Shown piece after piece: positions 16,347 through 26,342 of a stretch of 64,000 bases of DNA. The notes under the pieces are model-generated. The model searched no databases, was not told the origin of the DNA, and saw only the letters and a list, made by a program, of their open reading frames with translations. Source of the stretch: UMGS1781 sp045650705 (lineage in GTDB: Bacteria; Bacillota; Clostridia; TANB77; CAG-508); the NCBI GenBank assembly GCA_045650705.1, contig JAZRRK010000055.1, positions 1 to 64,000 of the forward strand, read 5' to 3'. Made by a program: the position numbers and the translations under genes. Within the stretch, counting starts at the first letter, position 1, and the number at the start of each line of letters is the position of its first letter.

Positions 16347-18371
16347 ATGAATTTAGAGGGAAAATTACTTGGAAACAGATACGAGATTATAGAAAAAATA
16401 GGTAACGGAGGCATGGCAACAGTATATAAGGCAAGATGCTTAGTTTTAAAAAGATTTGTTGCTGTAAAAATACTAAGAGAAGAATATACAACAGATAATG
16501 AGTTTATAAAAAGATTTAATACAGAAGCAGAATCAGCGGCTAGCCTTATTCATCCAAATATAGTATCTGTATATGATGTAGGAAGAGAAGGAAATTTATA
16601 CTACATAGTAATGGAATTAGTAAAAGGGAAAACTTTAAAAGAAATTATAGTTGAAGATGGTAAAATGGGATGGAAATGGTCTGTACGAATAGCTAAACAA
16701 ATTGCATCTGCATTAGAAAAAGCACACAGAAATAATATTATCCATAGAGATATAAAACCACATAATATAATAATTACAGAAGAGGGAGTTGCAAAGGTAA
16801 CAGACTTTGGGATAGCAAAAGCTGTATCAAACTCAACTATTACAGCATTTGGAACAACAATTGGCTCAGTACATTACTTTTCACCAGAACACGCAAGAGG
16901 TGGATATACAGATGCAAAGTCAGATTTATATTCATTAGGTGTAGTGCTATATGAAATGGTTACAGGTAAAGTACCATTTGATGCAGATACACCAGTATCA
17001 GTTGCATTAAAACATATGCAAGAAAAACCAGCAGAACCTATAAATTTAAATCCAAGTATACCTCAAAGCTTAAATGATTTAATAATGAAAGCAATGGAAA
17101 AAGATCCTAATATGAGATACAATACTGCAACAGAAATGCTACAAGATTTAGATAGAGTATTAAAAAATCCAGAGATAGGAGTTTCAAAGACTGTAGCTGT
17201 TGATGATAGAACACAAAGAATAGTTGTAAATGAAAATAGAGGAACTAAAGAAGAAGCAAAAACAAATAAGAAGTTTGCTAAAATAAGAAAATTTTTAGAA
17301 GAGCATAAAGTTATAAAAGTAATTTTAATAATACTAATGTTTTTAATTATATTCTTTACTGCAATAGGAATAACTTTATTTGGTTTAAATAAGGGAAAAC
17401 CAAAAGATGTAGTAATGCCAGATTTTTCAGGTTTAACACTTGAAGAAGCAGAAAGGAAAGCAGCAGAGGTAAATTTAACAGTAAAAGTAGATGAAGAAAA
17501 GTTTGACGAAACAGTAGAGGCTGGAAAAGTTATTTCTCAAGATCCAGAGTATCAAGTTAATTATACAGTTAAAGAAGGACGAGAAATAGGATTAACAATA
17601 AGTAAAGGGCAGAAGAAAGTAATAGTAACCAAATTAGTTGGAAAGACAAAAGATGAAGCATATAAAGAGTTAAAAGATTTAGAATTAGATGTAGAAATAG
17701 TAGAAGATAATAGTGATGATGTAGAAGCAGGTATTGTAATAGAGCAAAGTATAGAAGAAGGAGAAGAAGTTTTAGCAGGAAGTAAAATAACAATAAAAGT
17801 AAGTTTAGGTATAGAACAAGTAGAGGTACCTGACTTAACAGGACTTACAGAAGAAGAAGCAAAAGCAAAAATAAAAGAAGCAAAATTAGAATATAAAGCA
17901 ACATATAAAATAACAGATTCAAGTAAAGGTAAAGGAGTAGTAGAACAAAGTATATCTGCAAAAAGCTGGGTAAATAAAGGTGAAGAAATAATAATAACAA
18001 TAAATGAGTATGAAGCAATTAAACATGGAACTATAAATATAAATGTAGCTAAACTTACAAATTATACTCCAAAATATAAAAAAGTCAAAGAGACAGTAAA
18101 AGAAACTGTAACTGATCCTGCAACAGGAGAAACAAAGGAAGTAGAAAAAGAAGTAGAAAAAGAAGTTTTAGTTCCAGCAGAAGAAGTTGAACTAAAAGTA
18201 ACAGTAAATGATGAACAAGTAGCTTTTAAAAGTGTAAGTGAAGATGCTACAAATGTATCAGTTGGTTTTGATGCGGAAGATACAGTAAGAATCAAGATAA
18301 TAATAGATGGTAGCACACTAAGAACAAAAGACTTAAATTTAAATGAAAATACAGAAATAACAATAGAATAG
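16347..18371 (+). CDS. prkC: PASTA-domain serine/threonine kinase
   Basis: PrkC/Stk1-type kinases sense peptidoglycan fragments and act in cell-wall control and spore germination. The 674-residue protein has the kinase domain (1-270) with GNGGMATVYKA, catalytic HRDIKPHN and DFGIAKA. A basic juxtamembrane stretch, a membrane helix (about 328-350) and three extracellular PASTA repeats (about 355-560) follow. A C-terminal domain with a Glu/Lys/Val-rich KEVEKEVEKEVLVP segment comes last. No rsgA follows, unlike many Firmicutes; a structured repeat and ftsY come instead. Confidence 0.95.
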   Translation: MNLEGKLLGNRYEIIEKIGNGGMATVYKARCLVLKRFVAVKILREEYTTDNEFIKRFNTEAESAASLIHPNIVSVYDVGREGNLYYIVMELVKGKTLKEIIVEDGKMGWKWSVRIAKQIASALEKAHRNNIIHRDIKPHNIIITEEGVAKVTDFGIAKAVSNSTITAFGTTIGSVHYFSPEHARGGYTDAKSDLYSLGVVLYEMVTGKVPFDADTPVSVALKHMQEKPAEPINLNPSIPQSLNDLIMKAMEKDPNMRYNTATEMLQDLDRVLKNPEIGVSKTVAVDDRTQRIVVNENRGTKEEAKTNKKFAKIRKFLEEHKVIKVILIILMFLIIFFTAIGITLFGLNKGKPKDVVMPDFSGLTLEEAERKAAEVNLTVKVDEEKFDETVEAGKVISQDPEYQVNYTVKEGREIGLTISKGQKKVIVTKLVGKTKDEAYKELKDLELDVEIVEDNSDDVEAGIVIEQSIEEGEEVLAGSKITIKVSLGIEQVEVPDLTGLTEEEAKAKIKEAKLEYKATYKITDSSKGKGVVEQSISAKSWVNKGEEIIITINEYEAIKHGTININVAKLTNYTPKYKKVKETVKETVTDPATGETKEVEKEVEKEVLVPAEEVELKVTVNDEQVAFKSVSEDATNVSVGFDAEDTVRIKIIIDGSTLRTKDLNLNENTEITIE

Positions 18372-18388
18372 ACAAGAATAATACATCC

Positions 18389-18518
18389 GCCCAATCTCGT
18401 CGGGGCTATATATGTTTTTTCTTAATAAAAATGTCAACATGGCTACGAGGGTAATCCGTAAGCCGTTGGCTTGTTGGCATTTTATTTCGAAAAAAATATA
18501 TAAGCCCCTGCGTTGGGC
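18389..18518. repeat. Structured dispersed repeat, family A, copy 2
   Basis: It shares the ends GCCCAATCTCGTCGG and CCTGCGTTGGGC with the copy at 3889-4038. Here the long stem reads GGGGCTATATATG.. opposite ..ATATATAAGCCCC, so GGAG/CTCC of copy 1 has become GGGG/CCCC. The inner stem AAAATGTCAACA pairs with TGTTGGCATTTT, while copy 1 uses different but still pairing bases. It fills the prkC-ftsY gap. Confidence 0.8.
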
Positions 18519-18566
18519 TAAGGGATTGATTTCAATTTAAAATACAGGCGAATGTGAGGTATGTTA

Positions 18567-19472
18567 ATGGGATTTTTTGATAAATTAAAATCAGGATTAG
18601 GAAAAACTAGAGATTCTTTAAATGAAAAGATAAATAATGTATTTAGCAATTTTAGAAAAGTAGATGAAGACCTATTAGAAGAGCTAGAAGAGATATTAAT
18701 AATGTCAGACATAGGAGTAGAAACTTCTACAGAAATAATTAGCAAATTAAGAGAAAGAATAAAACTAGAAAAAATACAAGATGAAGAGACTGTAAAACAG
18801 CTACTAAAACAAGAAATGCAAAAATTATTAGATAAAGTAGATAATAAAATGTGTTTAGAAACAAAACCTTCTATTATTTTAGTTGTTGGAGTGAATGGAG
18901 TAGGCAAAACTACTTCAATAGGTAAGATTGCAAATAACTTAAGAAAAGAAGGAAAAAAGGTAGTATTAGCAGCAGCAGATACATTTAGAGCGGCAGCAGT
19001 AGAACAACTAGAAATATGGGCAAATAGAGCAAGTGTAGACATTGTAAAAAAAGAAGAAGGAACAGATCCGGCTTCGGTAGTGTATGATGCTATTAAAGTT
19101 GTAAAAGAAAAACAAGCAGATGTATTAATTTGTGATACTGCAGGGAGATTGCATAATAAAAAATATTTAATGGATGAATTGCTAAAAATAGGCAAAGTTA
19201 TAGAAAAAGAATTACCAGAAGCTTCAAAAGAAACCCTAATGGTAATTGATAGCACAACAGGACAAAATGCAATAATACAAGTAAAGGCTTTTAAAGAAGC
19301 AGTACCTATAACAGGATTAGTTTTAACAAAACTTGATGGAACAGCAAAAGGTGGAGTAGTTATAGGGATAGTAAATGAAAATTCTATACCAGTAAAATTT
19401 GTAGGGGTTGGAGAAAAAATAGATGATATGGAAGTGTTTAACTCATCAGAATTTGTAGATGCCATAATTTAA
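18567..19472 (+). CDS. ftsY: Signal recognition particle receptor FtsY
   Basis: FtsY is the SRP-type GTPase that docks SRP-ribosome complexes on the membrane. The protein has the N domain followed by the G domain: GVNGVGKTTSIGK (P loop, near residue 110), the DTFRAAAVEQL box, DTAGR, and TKLDGTAKGG near 270. The acidic N-terminal extension of some FtsY proteins is absent. The open frame begins at ATG 18561, but the GTGAGGT site at 18554-18560 abuts that codon, so ATG 18567 (MGFFDKLK) is the better start. Confidence 0.95.
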   Translation: MGFFDKLKSGLGKTRDSLNEKINNVFSNFRKVDEDLLEELEEILIMSDIGVETSTEIISKLRERIKLEKIQDEETVKQLLKQEMQKLLDKVDNKMCLETKPSIILVVGVNGVGKTTSIGKIANNLRKEGKKVVLAAADTFRAAAVEQLEIWANRASVDIVKKEEGTDPASVVYDAIKVVKEKQADVLICDTAGRLHNKKYLMDELLKIGKVIEKELPEASKETLMVIDSTTGQNAIIQVKAFKEAVPITGLVLTKLDGTAKGGVVIGIVNENSIPVKFVGVGEKIDDMEVFNSSEFVDAII

Positions 19473-19488
19473 AAGGTGGGATTATGTA

Positions 19489-22203
19489 ATGAAAAAGAAA
19501 GTAAGAAAAAGAGTAATATTAGTAACAGCATTTATAGTAGCTTTTATTTTATATAGTTACATCAACATAAGAGGAGAATACCTAGAAATACTTGGAATAG
19601 GTGAAAAGTATGTAAAAATCTTCAAACAGAATTTAACTCAGAAGTTATATGTTTTTGCTGTAAGTTTTATATTAATATATTTACTAACATATATTACAAC
19701 AAGATTCATAAAAAGGGGGCTAAATAAATTCTTCATAGAAGAGAAAAAAGAAATTCCTAAATTACCTAATAAATCAATATCATTAATATTTGCTAGTATT
19801 TCAGGAATAATTTTTTCAAATATAATTACAGAAAAGGCAATATTAGCATTTAATAGTACATTATTCATAGAAACAGACCCAGTATTTAACCTAGATATAG
19901 GATATTACATTTTTCAAAAACCATTTATAGAAGCTATATTATATAGTTTTATAGTAACAATGGTTGTTATGGTAATATATATAACAGCATATTATTTAAT
20001 ATGTTTTCACAAATTTTTTAATCAGGGAATTAATATTGAAACATTGAAAAAAAATACATTTATAAAGCAAGTTGTAGCAAATGCATTTTTTATAATGGTT
20101 GCAATTGCAGTATTATCATTAATAAATGTACAAGATGTAGCACTAGGTAAATTCATGTCAACTACAAATGGAACAGCATTATATGGTGCAGGTTTTATAG
20201 ATGTTACAATAAAAAAATGGGGATATACAATATTTGCAGGGTTTATAATAATTTGTGCAATAAAAGCATTAAAGAAGTTTAAAAAATCAGAGTATAAAAA
20301 AGCTGTATACACAATAATAGCGATACCAGCTTATCTTGTAGTATTATTTATAACAATTTTTTTAACAGATATGATATATGTAAAGCCTAGCGAAATAGAT
20401 AAACAAAAATCATATATAGAACAAAATATAAAATATACAAAAAAAGCTTATGATGTAGAAATAGAAGAAGTAGAATTAGAAAATTCAGGCACCATAACAT
20501 CAGAAGATATTAAGAATAATTCAGATGTAATAGGAAATATAAATATATATAATAAAGAAAGAGTATTATTGCATCTACAAGAATATCAAACAAGCTTAGG
20601 CTACTATACATTTAATACAACACAAGTTGGACTATATGATATAAATGGTAAGAAACAATTAGTATATGTAAGCCCAAGAGAAATAATAAACAATGAAACT
20701 AGAACATATAATAATAAAACATATGAATACACACATGGTTATGGAGTAATTGTAAGTTCATCCTCAGAAACATCTGAAACAGGAGGGCTAAAATACATAA
20801 ATAGTAATTTTGTTAATACAAATAATATAAAAATAACTGAGCCAAGAATTTATTTTGGTCTTCAAACAAATGAGGTTATTGCGACAAATGAAGAAGGAAA
20901 TATCGAGTACGACTATCCATTAACTGCTACAACAAATAGCTATAATACATATAATGGACAAGCAGGAATAAAACTTGGTTTCTTAGATAGATTAGTTTTA
21001 GGAATAAAAGAAAAAAACATTAAACTAGCTTTTTCTAGTAATATAACTAAAGACAGTAATATAATAATAAAGAGAAACATACTAGAAAGAGTAAAAAAAG
21101 TTATGCCATATTTGGAATATGATGAAAGTCCATATATGATTATAACAGATGAAGGAAGATTAGTATGGGTAATAGATGCATATACTACATCAAATAGTTA
21201 TCCATATTCACAAGTTACTAATTTAGTACAAGAAAATGGTACAGTAAAAAAGATTAATTATATTAGAAATTCTGTAAAAGTATTGATAGATAGTTATGAT
21301 GGAACAATGAAATTTTATATAACAGATAGTACAGATCCCATTATAATGGCTTATTGGAATATGTATCCTAGTTTATTTGAAGATTTAGATGCACAAATTC
21401 CAGCAGATATATCTAAGCAGTTTGTGTATCCTGAATATTTATACAATATACAGGCAAATATCTTAAAACAATATCATCAAATTCAGCCAGAAGTTCTTTA
21501 TCGTTCAGATGATGTTTGGGATACTGCAAAGGAAAATACAAGTAATGTAGCAACTTTAGTAGGAACTGAAATAACCCCATATTATACTGTAATAAAGACA
21601 ATAGATAATGAACAAACAGGTTTAGGATTAGTAGTGCCATATACAATTAATGGAAAGCAGAATATAAATGCATATTTAGTAGGAACATATAATGATAATG
21701 GAGAAAAAGAGTTAAAATTATATAGGTTTAATAAAGATGCAGTAATATTAGGAACCTTACAGTTAGATACTTTGATAGAGCAAGATGAAAAAATATCAGA
21801 AGAGTTAAAAGCAATAGAGGTTACAGGAACTCGTATAGAAAAAAATATCATAGTAATTCCTGTAAATAATACATTACTATATGTTGAACCAATATTCCAA
21901 GTGTTACCAAATGAAAATAAAACTGCACCAATCTTAAAGAAAGTAATTGTAGCATCAGGAAATAAAGTAGCAATAGGAAATAATATACAAGAAGCATTAG
22001 ATAATCTATTATCGCAAGAAGCGGTAAGTATAAAGATAGAAACAGATAATGCTGAAGACTTAATACAAGAAATAATAAAAGCTAATAATAATTTAACACA
22101 ATCAAATCAAAGTAATAATTGGGAACTGATAGGACAGGACATAGAAAAACTACAAAATTTAATAAATCAGTTAGAAGTTATTATGCAAGAAGAAAATGAG
22201 TAA
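19489..22203 (+). CDS. UPF0182 family large membrane protein
   Basis: This 904-residue protein fits UPF0182 (COG1615), a family of unknown function found in many Gram-positive bacteria and cyanobacteria. It has about seven membrane helices in the first 300 residues and a very large extracytoplasmic domain with VRNSVKVLIDSYDG-like and DPIIMAYWNMYPSLF segments near 585-625, which are family hallmarks. The C-terminus is low-complexity with N, Q and E. It lies 17 nt after ftsY and is probably co-transcribed. Confidence 0.88.
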   Translation: MKKKVRKRVILVTAFIVAFILYSYINIRGEYLEILGIGEKYVKIFKQNLTQKLYVFAVSFILIYLLTYITTRFIKRGLNKFFIEEKKEIPKLPNKSISLIFASISGIIFSNIITEKAILAFNSTLFIETDPVFNLDIGYYIFQKPFIEAILYSFIVTMVVMVIYITAYYLICFHKFFNQGINIETLKKNTFIKQVVANAFFIMVAIAVLSLINVQDVALGKFMSTTNGTALYGAGFIDVTIKKWGYTIFAGFIIICAIKALKKFKKSEYKKAVYTIIAIPAYLVVLFITIFLTDMIYVKPSEIDKQKSYIEQNIKYTKKAYDVEIEEVELENSGTITSEDIKNNSDVIGNINIYNKERVLLHLQEYQTSLGYYTFNTTQVGLYDINGKKQLVYVSPREIINNETRTYNNKTYEYTHGYGVIVSSSSETSETGGLKYINSNFVNTNNIKITEPRIYFGLQTNEVIATNEEGNIEYDYPLTATTNSYNTYNGQAGIKLGFLDRLVLGIKEKNIKLAFSSNITKDSNIIIKRNILERVKKVMPYLEYDESPYMIITDEGRLVWVIDAYTTSNSYPYSQVTNLVQENGTVKKINYIRNSVKVLIDSYDGTMKFYITDSTDPIIMAYWNMYPSLFEDLDAQIPADISKQFVYPEYLYNIQANILKQYHQIQPEVLYRSDDVWDTAKENTSNVATLVGTEITPYYTVIKTIDNEQTGLGLVVPYTINGKQNINAYLVGTYNDNGEKELKLYRFNKDAVILGTLQLDTLIEQDEKISEELKAIEVTGTRIEKNIIVIPVNNTLLYVEPIFQVLPNENKTAPILKKVIVASGNKVAIGNNIQEALDNLLSQEAVSIKIETDNAEDLIQEIIKANNNLTQSNQSNNWELIGQDIEKLQNLINQLEVIMQEENE

Positions 22204-22219
22204 TTAAGAATAATAAATG

Positions 22220-22252
22220 TTAAAACATCCAAAATATATTTGGGTGTTTTAA
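22220..22252 (+). terminator. Terminator of the ftsY-UPF0182 unit
   Basis: TTAAAACATCCAAA pairs with TTTGGGTGTTTTAA, with A/T-rich flanks. It ends five bases before the ATG of the next gene, so it would also occupy that gene's ribosome-binding region. Confidence 0.7.
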
Positions 22253-22256
22253 TATT

Positions 22257-22532
22257 ATGTTTAATAAAAAAATAAATAAGAAAATAGATGAAATAAGCGA
22301 AAAAATGGAAAAGTCAAGAGCATTAGAAATTTCGTATATATTAGGAAGTAAATTGGAAATAGTAAAAAGAAATCTAATTGCAGGAATAGCAAAAGGTGTA
22401 GGATTAGGAATAGGAATAACTTTGATATCTGCAATAATAATATATATATTACAAAGAATAATAAGACTTAATATTCCAGTATTAGGAGACTATATTGCAG
22501 ATATAGTTGCAATAGTTCAAAAAAGTTTATAA
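22257..22532 (+). CDS. DUF5665-like small membrane protein
   Basis: The 91-residue protein has a charged N-terminal half and a single hydrophobic hairpin-like region (GIAKGVGLGIGITLISAIIIYIL) before NIPVLGDYIADIVAIVQ, a pattern of the DUF5665 family of unknown function. No clear ribosome site precedes the ATG because the terminator hairpin lies there, so translation may start at an internal ATG or be weak. Confidence 0.65.
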   Translation: MFNKKINKKIDEISEKMEKSRALEISYILGSKLEIVKRNLIAGIAKGVGLGIGITLISAIIIYILQRIIRLNIPVLGDYIADIVAIVQKSL

Positions 22533-22598
22533 AAAATATTGACAAAGATTAGCAAATTATATAAAATGTAAACAAAAATAAATAGAGGGGTAAAAGTT

Positions 22599-23261
22599 AT
22601 GATAGAAATCTCAACCTCAATTTTAAATGTTAATGAACAAGAAGCAATGAAGACATTTTATGATTTAGAAGTTGCTAAAACTGATTATTTTCACATAGAT
22701 GTAATGGATGGCAAATTTGTAGAAAATGATACTTCAGAAAAAATGTATGAATATGCAAATAGTATTAAACATATTTCCAATATACCATTAGATGTTCACT
22801 TGATGGTAGAAAATGCTGAAGAATATATTGAACAGTATTTACCATTAGAACCTAACTTTATAACAATCCATTATGAAGCATATCAAAATAAGAGTAAGCT
22901 AAAAGAAATTTTGGAGTATATAAAAAAGAATAACATTAAATGTGGTTTATCAATAAAACCGAAAACTAAAGTAGAAGAAATATATGAATTTCTACCATAC
23001 ATAAATCTATGCTTAATTATGACAGTAGAACCAGGAAAAGGGGGGCAAAAGTTACTACTAGAAACAATAGAGAAAATAAGCAAATTAAAAGAATATTTGT
23101 ATCAAAATAATTTAGAAACTTACATAGAAGCAGATGGAGGAATAAACCTAGAAAATTCAGATAAGTTAAAGGATGCAGGAGTAGATATTCTAGTGGTAGG
23201 AAGTGCTATAATAAAATCTAATGATTATAAAGATACAATCAAAAAATTAAAAAAAGAATAA
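22599..23261 (+). CDS. rpe: Ribulose-phosphate 3-epimerase
   Basis: Rpe interconverts ribulose-5-phosphate and xylulose-5-phosphate in the pentose phosphate pathway. The 220-residue TIM barrel shows the N-terminal STSILN serine region, HIDVMDGKFV with metal ligands, DVHLMVEN, MTVEPGKGGQ and the C-terminal EADGGINLEN and LVVGSAI phosphate-binding segments. It has an AGAGGGG site. In many Firmicutes rpe follows prkC-rsgA, so this is a loosened version of that neighbourhood. Confidence 0.94.
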   Translation: MIEISTSILNVNEQEAMKTFYDLEVAKTDYFHIDVMDGKFVENDTSEKMYEYANSIKHISNIPLDVHLMVENAEEYIEQYLPLEPNFITIHYEAYQNKSKLKEILEYIKKNNIKCGLSIKPKTKVEEIYEFLPYINLCLIMTVEPGKGGQKLLLETIEKISKLKEYLYQNNLETYIEADGGINLENSDKLKDAGVDILVVGSAIIKSNDYKDTIKKLKKE

Positions 23262-23262
23262 G

Positions 23263-23310
23263 AAAACAAGTAGTTATCCACATATATTATTGTGGATAAC
23301 TACTTGTTTT
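23263..23310. terminator. Bidirectional terminator between rpe and the bactofilin-like gene
   Basis: Arms of 20 bp (23263-23282 and 23291-23310) are perfectly complementary and A/T-tailed on both sides, serving the two convergent genes. Confidence 0.92.
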
Positions 23311-23320
23311 TCAATCTAAA

Positions 23321-24736
23321 TTATTTTTTTTGAAAAAATAGTTTTAATATAATTCTACCTAATCCTACAAATAATGTAATAAACATTACAAAAGGACCTA
23401 AAACAGGTATTAAGCTAATTAGGTATAATAGAGATGCAACTATTAAAACCTTTAATACTAAATTCATTTTTAATTTTAACGTATTTGCAATGTTTAATAT
23501 TAATAAAGGTAAGCCCAATGCAAATATAAATAGATAAGCAAGTAAAACAACAAATGCTAAAGTAGTAGCTATACCAGATAGTAGTAATAATATAAATAGT
23601 ATAAATATTGCAAATAAAGATGCAAAACCAATGCCAAATGAAGCTAAAATATTGCTAAATGATAATTTAGGTAATTGCTCAATACATTTTGGAGCAATAA
23701 ATTTTGCTAAAAGAATTATTACAGATACATATACTAAGAAGGTAAGTAAATCTATTAATGCAGAACCAAAGTCAAATTTATCAGCACTTCTATCTACATA
23801 AGTAGATGTAGTTGTTTTTCCAAGAACTATTCCGTCTGGAATAGTTACATTTTCTTTAACAGCATATTCTAAGTTTCCTTTTATAGAGCACTTTACTGCA
23901 GTATCATTATCAATATTCTTAATATTTAAAGTCGCAACATTTATTTTAGCATCTCCTTGAACTTCTCCAGAAAAAGTAAATTCATTTGCAGAATTTACAG
24001 TTAAGTTTTTGTATGTAATAAAGTCTGGTAATGTAACTAATTTATCATCAGCAGTTACAAAAACATTTCTATATACTACACCAGCAAGAGTTACATTTTG
24101 ACTATTAACATATAAATCTCTTGTAATATAGCCAAAATAATTCATATTAAAATTTATTGAAGATATATAAGCAGAACCAGTTAATTGACCATTAAAATTA
24201 ATAGTATCAGCATATATATACATATTACCATCAATTAAAGCATCTTGTTCAATATTTACAGTAGTTGCATAAACATATAAATCACCATGAATTTCAGAAC
24301 CTGCTTCTAAAGTGAAATAATCAGAAAAAGCATAAACATTTCCTTCAATAATAGATTTATGATTAATTTTATCAATTATATAATTTCCGTTTTTATCTTT
24401 ATTATTAGAGTAAGTAACATCAGATTCAATATTCAACTCATTAGCTATGGCAAATAAATCTCCAGCAATAGAGCCACCATTATTTCTAGGATTAATAACT
24501 AATTTTGTTACAGATGCAAAAACATTTCCAATAACATTATCTCCGATTGAGCAATATTCAGTATTATATACATATAAGTCTTCATTAACATCAACAGCAG
24601 TTGTTGCAGTAGTAGAAGAGTCATTAGCTGGAACCGTTTGATCAGTATTTAAATTAGTATTAGTAGCAAAAACACAAGAAGAAACAATTAATAAAGATAA
24701 AAAGATACATATAAAAAATTTCTTTAATCTAGACAT
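23321..24736 (-). CDS. Bactofilin-like membrane protein with signal peptide
   Basis: The 471-residue protein has an N-terminal signal peptide (about 1-24, ending in an FA-type cleavage site). A Thr/Asp-rich linker leads to a repetitive beta-strand region with patterns such as GNVYAFSDYF, GDLYVYATTV and GNMYIYADTI (about 60-300), typical of polymer-forming bactofilin beta-helices. Four hydrophobic helices follow at about 325-465. Such proteins are probably exported or membrane-anchored scaffolds; their role is not established. It has a strong GGAGG site on the minus strand. Confidence 0.75.
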   Translation of the reverse strand: MSRLKKFFICIFLSLLIVSSCVFATNTNLNTDQTVPANDSSTTATTAVDVNEDLYVYNTEYCSIGDNVIGNVFASVTKLVINPRNNGGSIAGDLFAIANELNIESDVTYSNNKDKNGNYIIDKINHKSIIEGNVYAFSDYFTLEAGSEIHGDLYVYATTVNIEQDALIDGNMYIYADTINFNGQLTGSAYISSINFNMNYFGYITRDLYVNSQNVTLAGVVYRNVFVTADDKLVTLPDFITYKNLTVNSANEFTFSGEVQGDAKINVATLNIKNIDNDTAVKCSIKGNLEYAVKENVTIPDGIVLGKTTTSTYVDRSADKFDFGSALIDLLTFLVYVSVIILLAKFIAPKCIEQLPKLSFSNILASFGIGFASLFAIFILFILLLLSGIATTLAFVVLLAYLFIFALGLPLLILNIANTLKLKMNLVLKVLIVASLLYLISLIPVLGPFVMFITLFVGLGRIILKLFFQKK

Positions 24737-24812
24737 AAAAAACCTCCTAAATTTATAAAAAATTATGGTATTATAATATAACGAATGATGGGATTTGTCA
24801 ATAATAAAGAAG

Positions 24813-24839
24813 AAAAAGCCCCCTTTACGGAGTCTTTTT
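24813..24839. terminator. Probable terminator of the NfeD-SPFH pair
   Basis: AAAAAG and CTTTTT arms close a GC-containing stem (GGAG opposite CCCC with G-T pairs). On the minus strand it ends in a T-run downstream of the SPFH gene. Confidence 0.6.
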
Positions 24840-24850
24840 CATGAATTCTG

Positions 24851-25747
24851 TTATTTATCTTTTACAATTTCTTTTAAAGAACCTAAACTTGCAAGAGTAT
24901 TTGTTGCTTCAAAAGGAATAAATACTTTATTTGCATCACCTTTAGCAATTTCTTGTAAAGCTTCTAATGATTTTAATTGAATTAATTTATCATCAGGATT
25001 TGCTTTCTTAATAGAATCGAAAATCATTTGGATTTCTTGAGCTTTTGCTACAGCAACTTCTCTTATAGCTTCAGCTTCACCGGCAGCTTTTCTAATTTGA
25101 GCTTCTTTATCAGCTTCTGCTTGTAATATAGCTGCTTCTTTTTGACCTTCTGCTATTGTAATAGCAGCTTGTTTTTCTCCTTCAGCTTGTAGGATTGCTG
25201 CTCTTTTATTTCTTTCAGCATTCATTTGTTTTTCCATTGCATCACGAATATCTGATGGTGGATTAATATCTTTTATTTCAACTCTATTTACTTTACAACC
25301 CCATTTATCAGTTGCTTCATCTAATAATACTCTTAATTGATTATTAATTAGATCTCTTGAACTGAAAGTAGAGTCTAAACTCATTTTACCAACTATATCA
25401 CGGATTGTAGTAATTGCTAAGTATTCAATACCTCTTTTTAAAGATTGAATTTCGTATACTGCTTTTGCTGGATCAGTAATTTGATAAAATACTACAGTAT
25501 CAATTGTGATTGTAACATTATCTTCTGTAATTACACCCTGTGGTGGGATATCCATTGTTTGTTCTTTTAAACTTACAACACTTCTAACCTTATCAACAAA
25601 AGGAATAATAATTGTAAGTCCTGCATCTGCGATTTTGTGGAATTTACCAAGTCTTTCAATAATATAGACCTCGGCTTGCCTAACTATTTTAATTGATGAA
25701 ATTGCTATAATTAAAACTATAACTAAAAATATAATTAAAAATGGCAT
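24851..25747 (-). CDS. SPFH/Band 7 (stomatin-like) membrane protein
   Basis: The 298-residue protein has one N-terminal membrane helix (about 2-20), then the Band 7 domain with VYIIERLGKFHKIADAGL and the stomatin-type MDIPPQGVITEDNV stretch. A long Ala/Glu/Lys/Gln coiled coil covers about 190-250. It belongs to the QmcA/paraslipin type linked to membrane microdomains. The nfeD partner lies immediately upstream, a well-known pairing. Confidence 0.92.
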   Translation of the reverse strand: MPFLIIFLVIVLIIAISSIKIVRQAEVYIIERLGKFHKIADAGLTIIIPFVDKVRSVVSLKEQTMDIPPQGVITEDNVTITIDTVVFYQITDPAKAVYEIQSLKRGIEYLAITTIRDIVGKMSLDSTFSSRDLINNQLRVLLDEATDKWGCKVNRVEIKDINPPSDIRDAMEKQMNAERNKRAAILQAEGEKQAAITIAEGQKEAAILQAEADKEAQIRKAAGEAEAIREVAVAKAQEIQMIFDSIKKANPDDKLIQLKSLEALQEIAKGDANKVFIPFEATNTLASLGSLKEIVKDK

Positions 25748-25793
25748 AATTTACCTCCTAAAAAAATTTTATATTAAAAAAACTAATAACAAA

Positions 25794-26240
25794 TTAAATA
25801 TTAACATTAACTTTTGAATCATTTTTGGATTTTACAATAAGTTTAACACCATCTATTTTCAAAATTTCAACATTTGTACCTGATACAATATTTTCTTCAG
25901 ATTTAGCAGACCAAATTTCTCCATTTACTTTAACCTGCCCAATACCATTAATAGAATCAATATCCTTAATAACAACTCCTGTTTTTCCAATGATACTGTA
26001 AGCATTAGTTACTATTGATTTATTGGTATCAACATATTTAGAAATAAGAGGTTTTGTTAAAAATATAAGTACAACTGAAGAGATAACAAACACAGCAGTT
26101 TGGATAAATAGATTATCGATAATAAAACTTGTAATCATTGCTAAAATACTGCCAATACCTAACCAAAAGATTAGAAATCCAGTAGTCATAATTTCAACAA
26201 CAAAAAATATTCCAGCTGCAATCAACCATAAATACCACAT
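25794..26240 (-). CDS. NfeD family protein (short form)
   Basis: The 148-residue protein has three to four membrane helices (about 2-75) and a C-terminal OB-fold domain (about 85-148) with GKTGVVIKDIDSINGIGQVKVNGEIWSA, the signature of short NfeD proteins. It sits directly upstream of the SPFH gene, its usual partner, and the pair probably form a membrane complex. Confidence 0.9.
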   Translation of the reverse strand: MWYLWLIAAGIFFVVEIMTTGFLIFWLGIGSILAMITSFIIDNLFIQTAVFVISSVVLIFLTKPLISKYVDTNKSIVTNAYSIIGKTGVVIKDIDSINGIGQVKVNGEIWSAKSEENIVSGTNVEILKIDGVKLIVKSKNDSKVNVNI

Positions 26241-26301
26241 AGTAACCTCCTAAAAATATATTACCATTAATATTATACTATAGAATTATAAAAAAATAAA
26301 G

Positions 26302-26338
26302 TAAAAAGGCAAAAATTATGTTAATTTTTACCTTTTTA
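26302..26338. terminator. Terminator between the XRE regulator and the NfeD gene
   Basis: TAAAAAGG-AAAAATTA pairs with TTAATTTTTACCTTTTTA; on the minus strand it closes the XRE regulator gene. Confidence 0.7.
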
Positions 26339-26342
26339 CTTA

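Noticed and set aside
17569..18394. Minus-strand frames opposite the PASTA region of prkC
   Set aside because: They are shadow frames of repetitive Lys/Glu codons without initiation signals.
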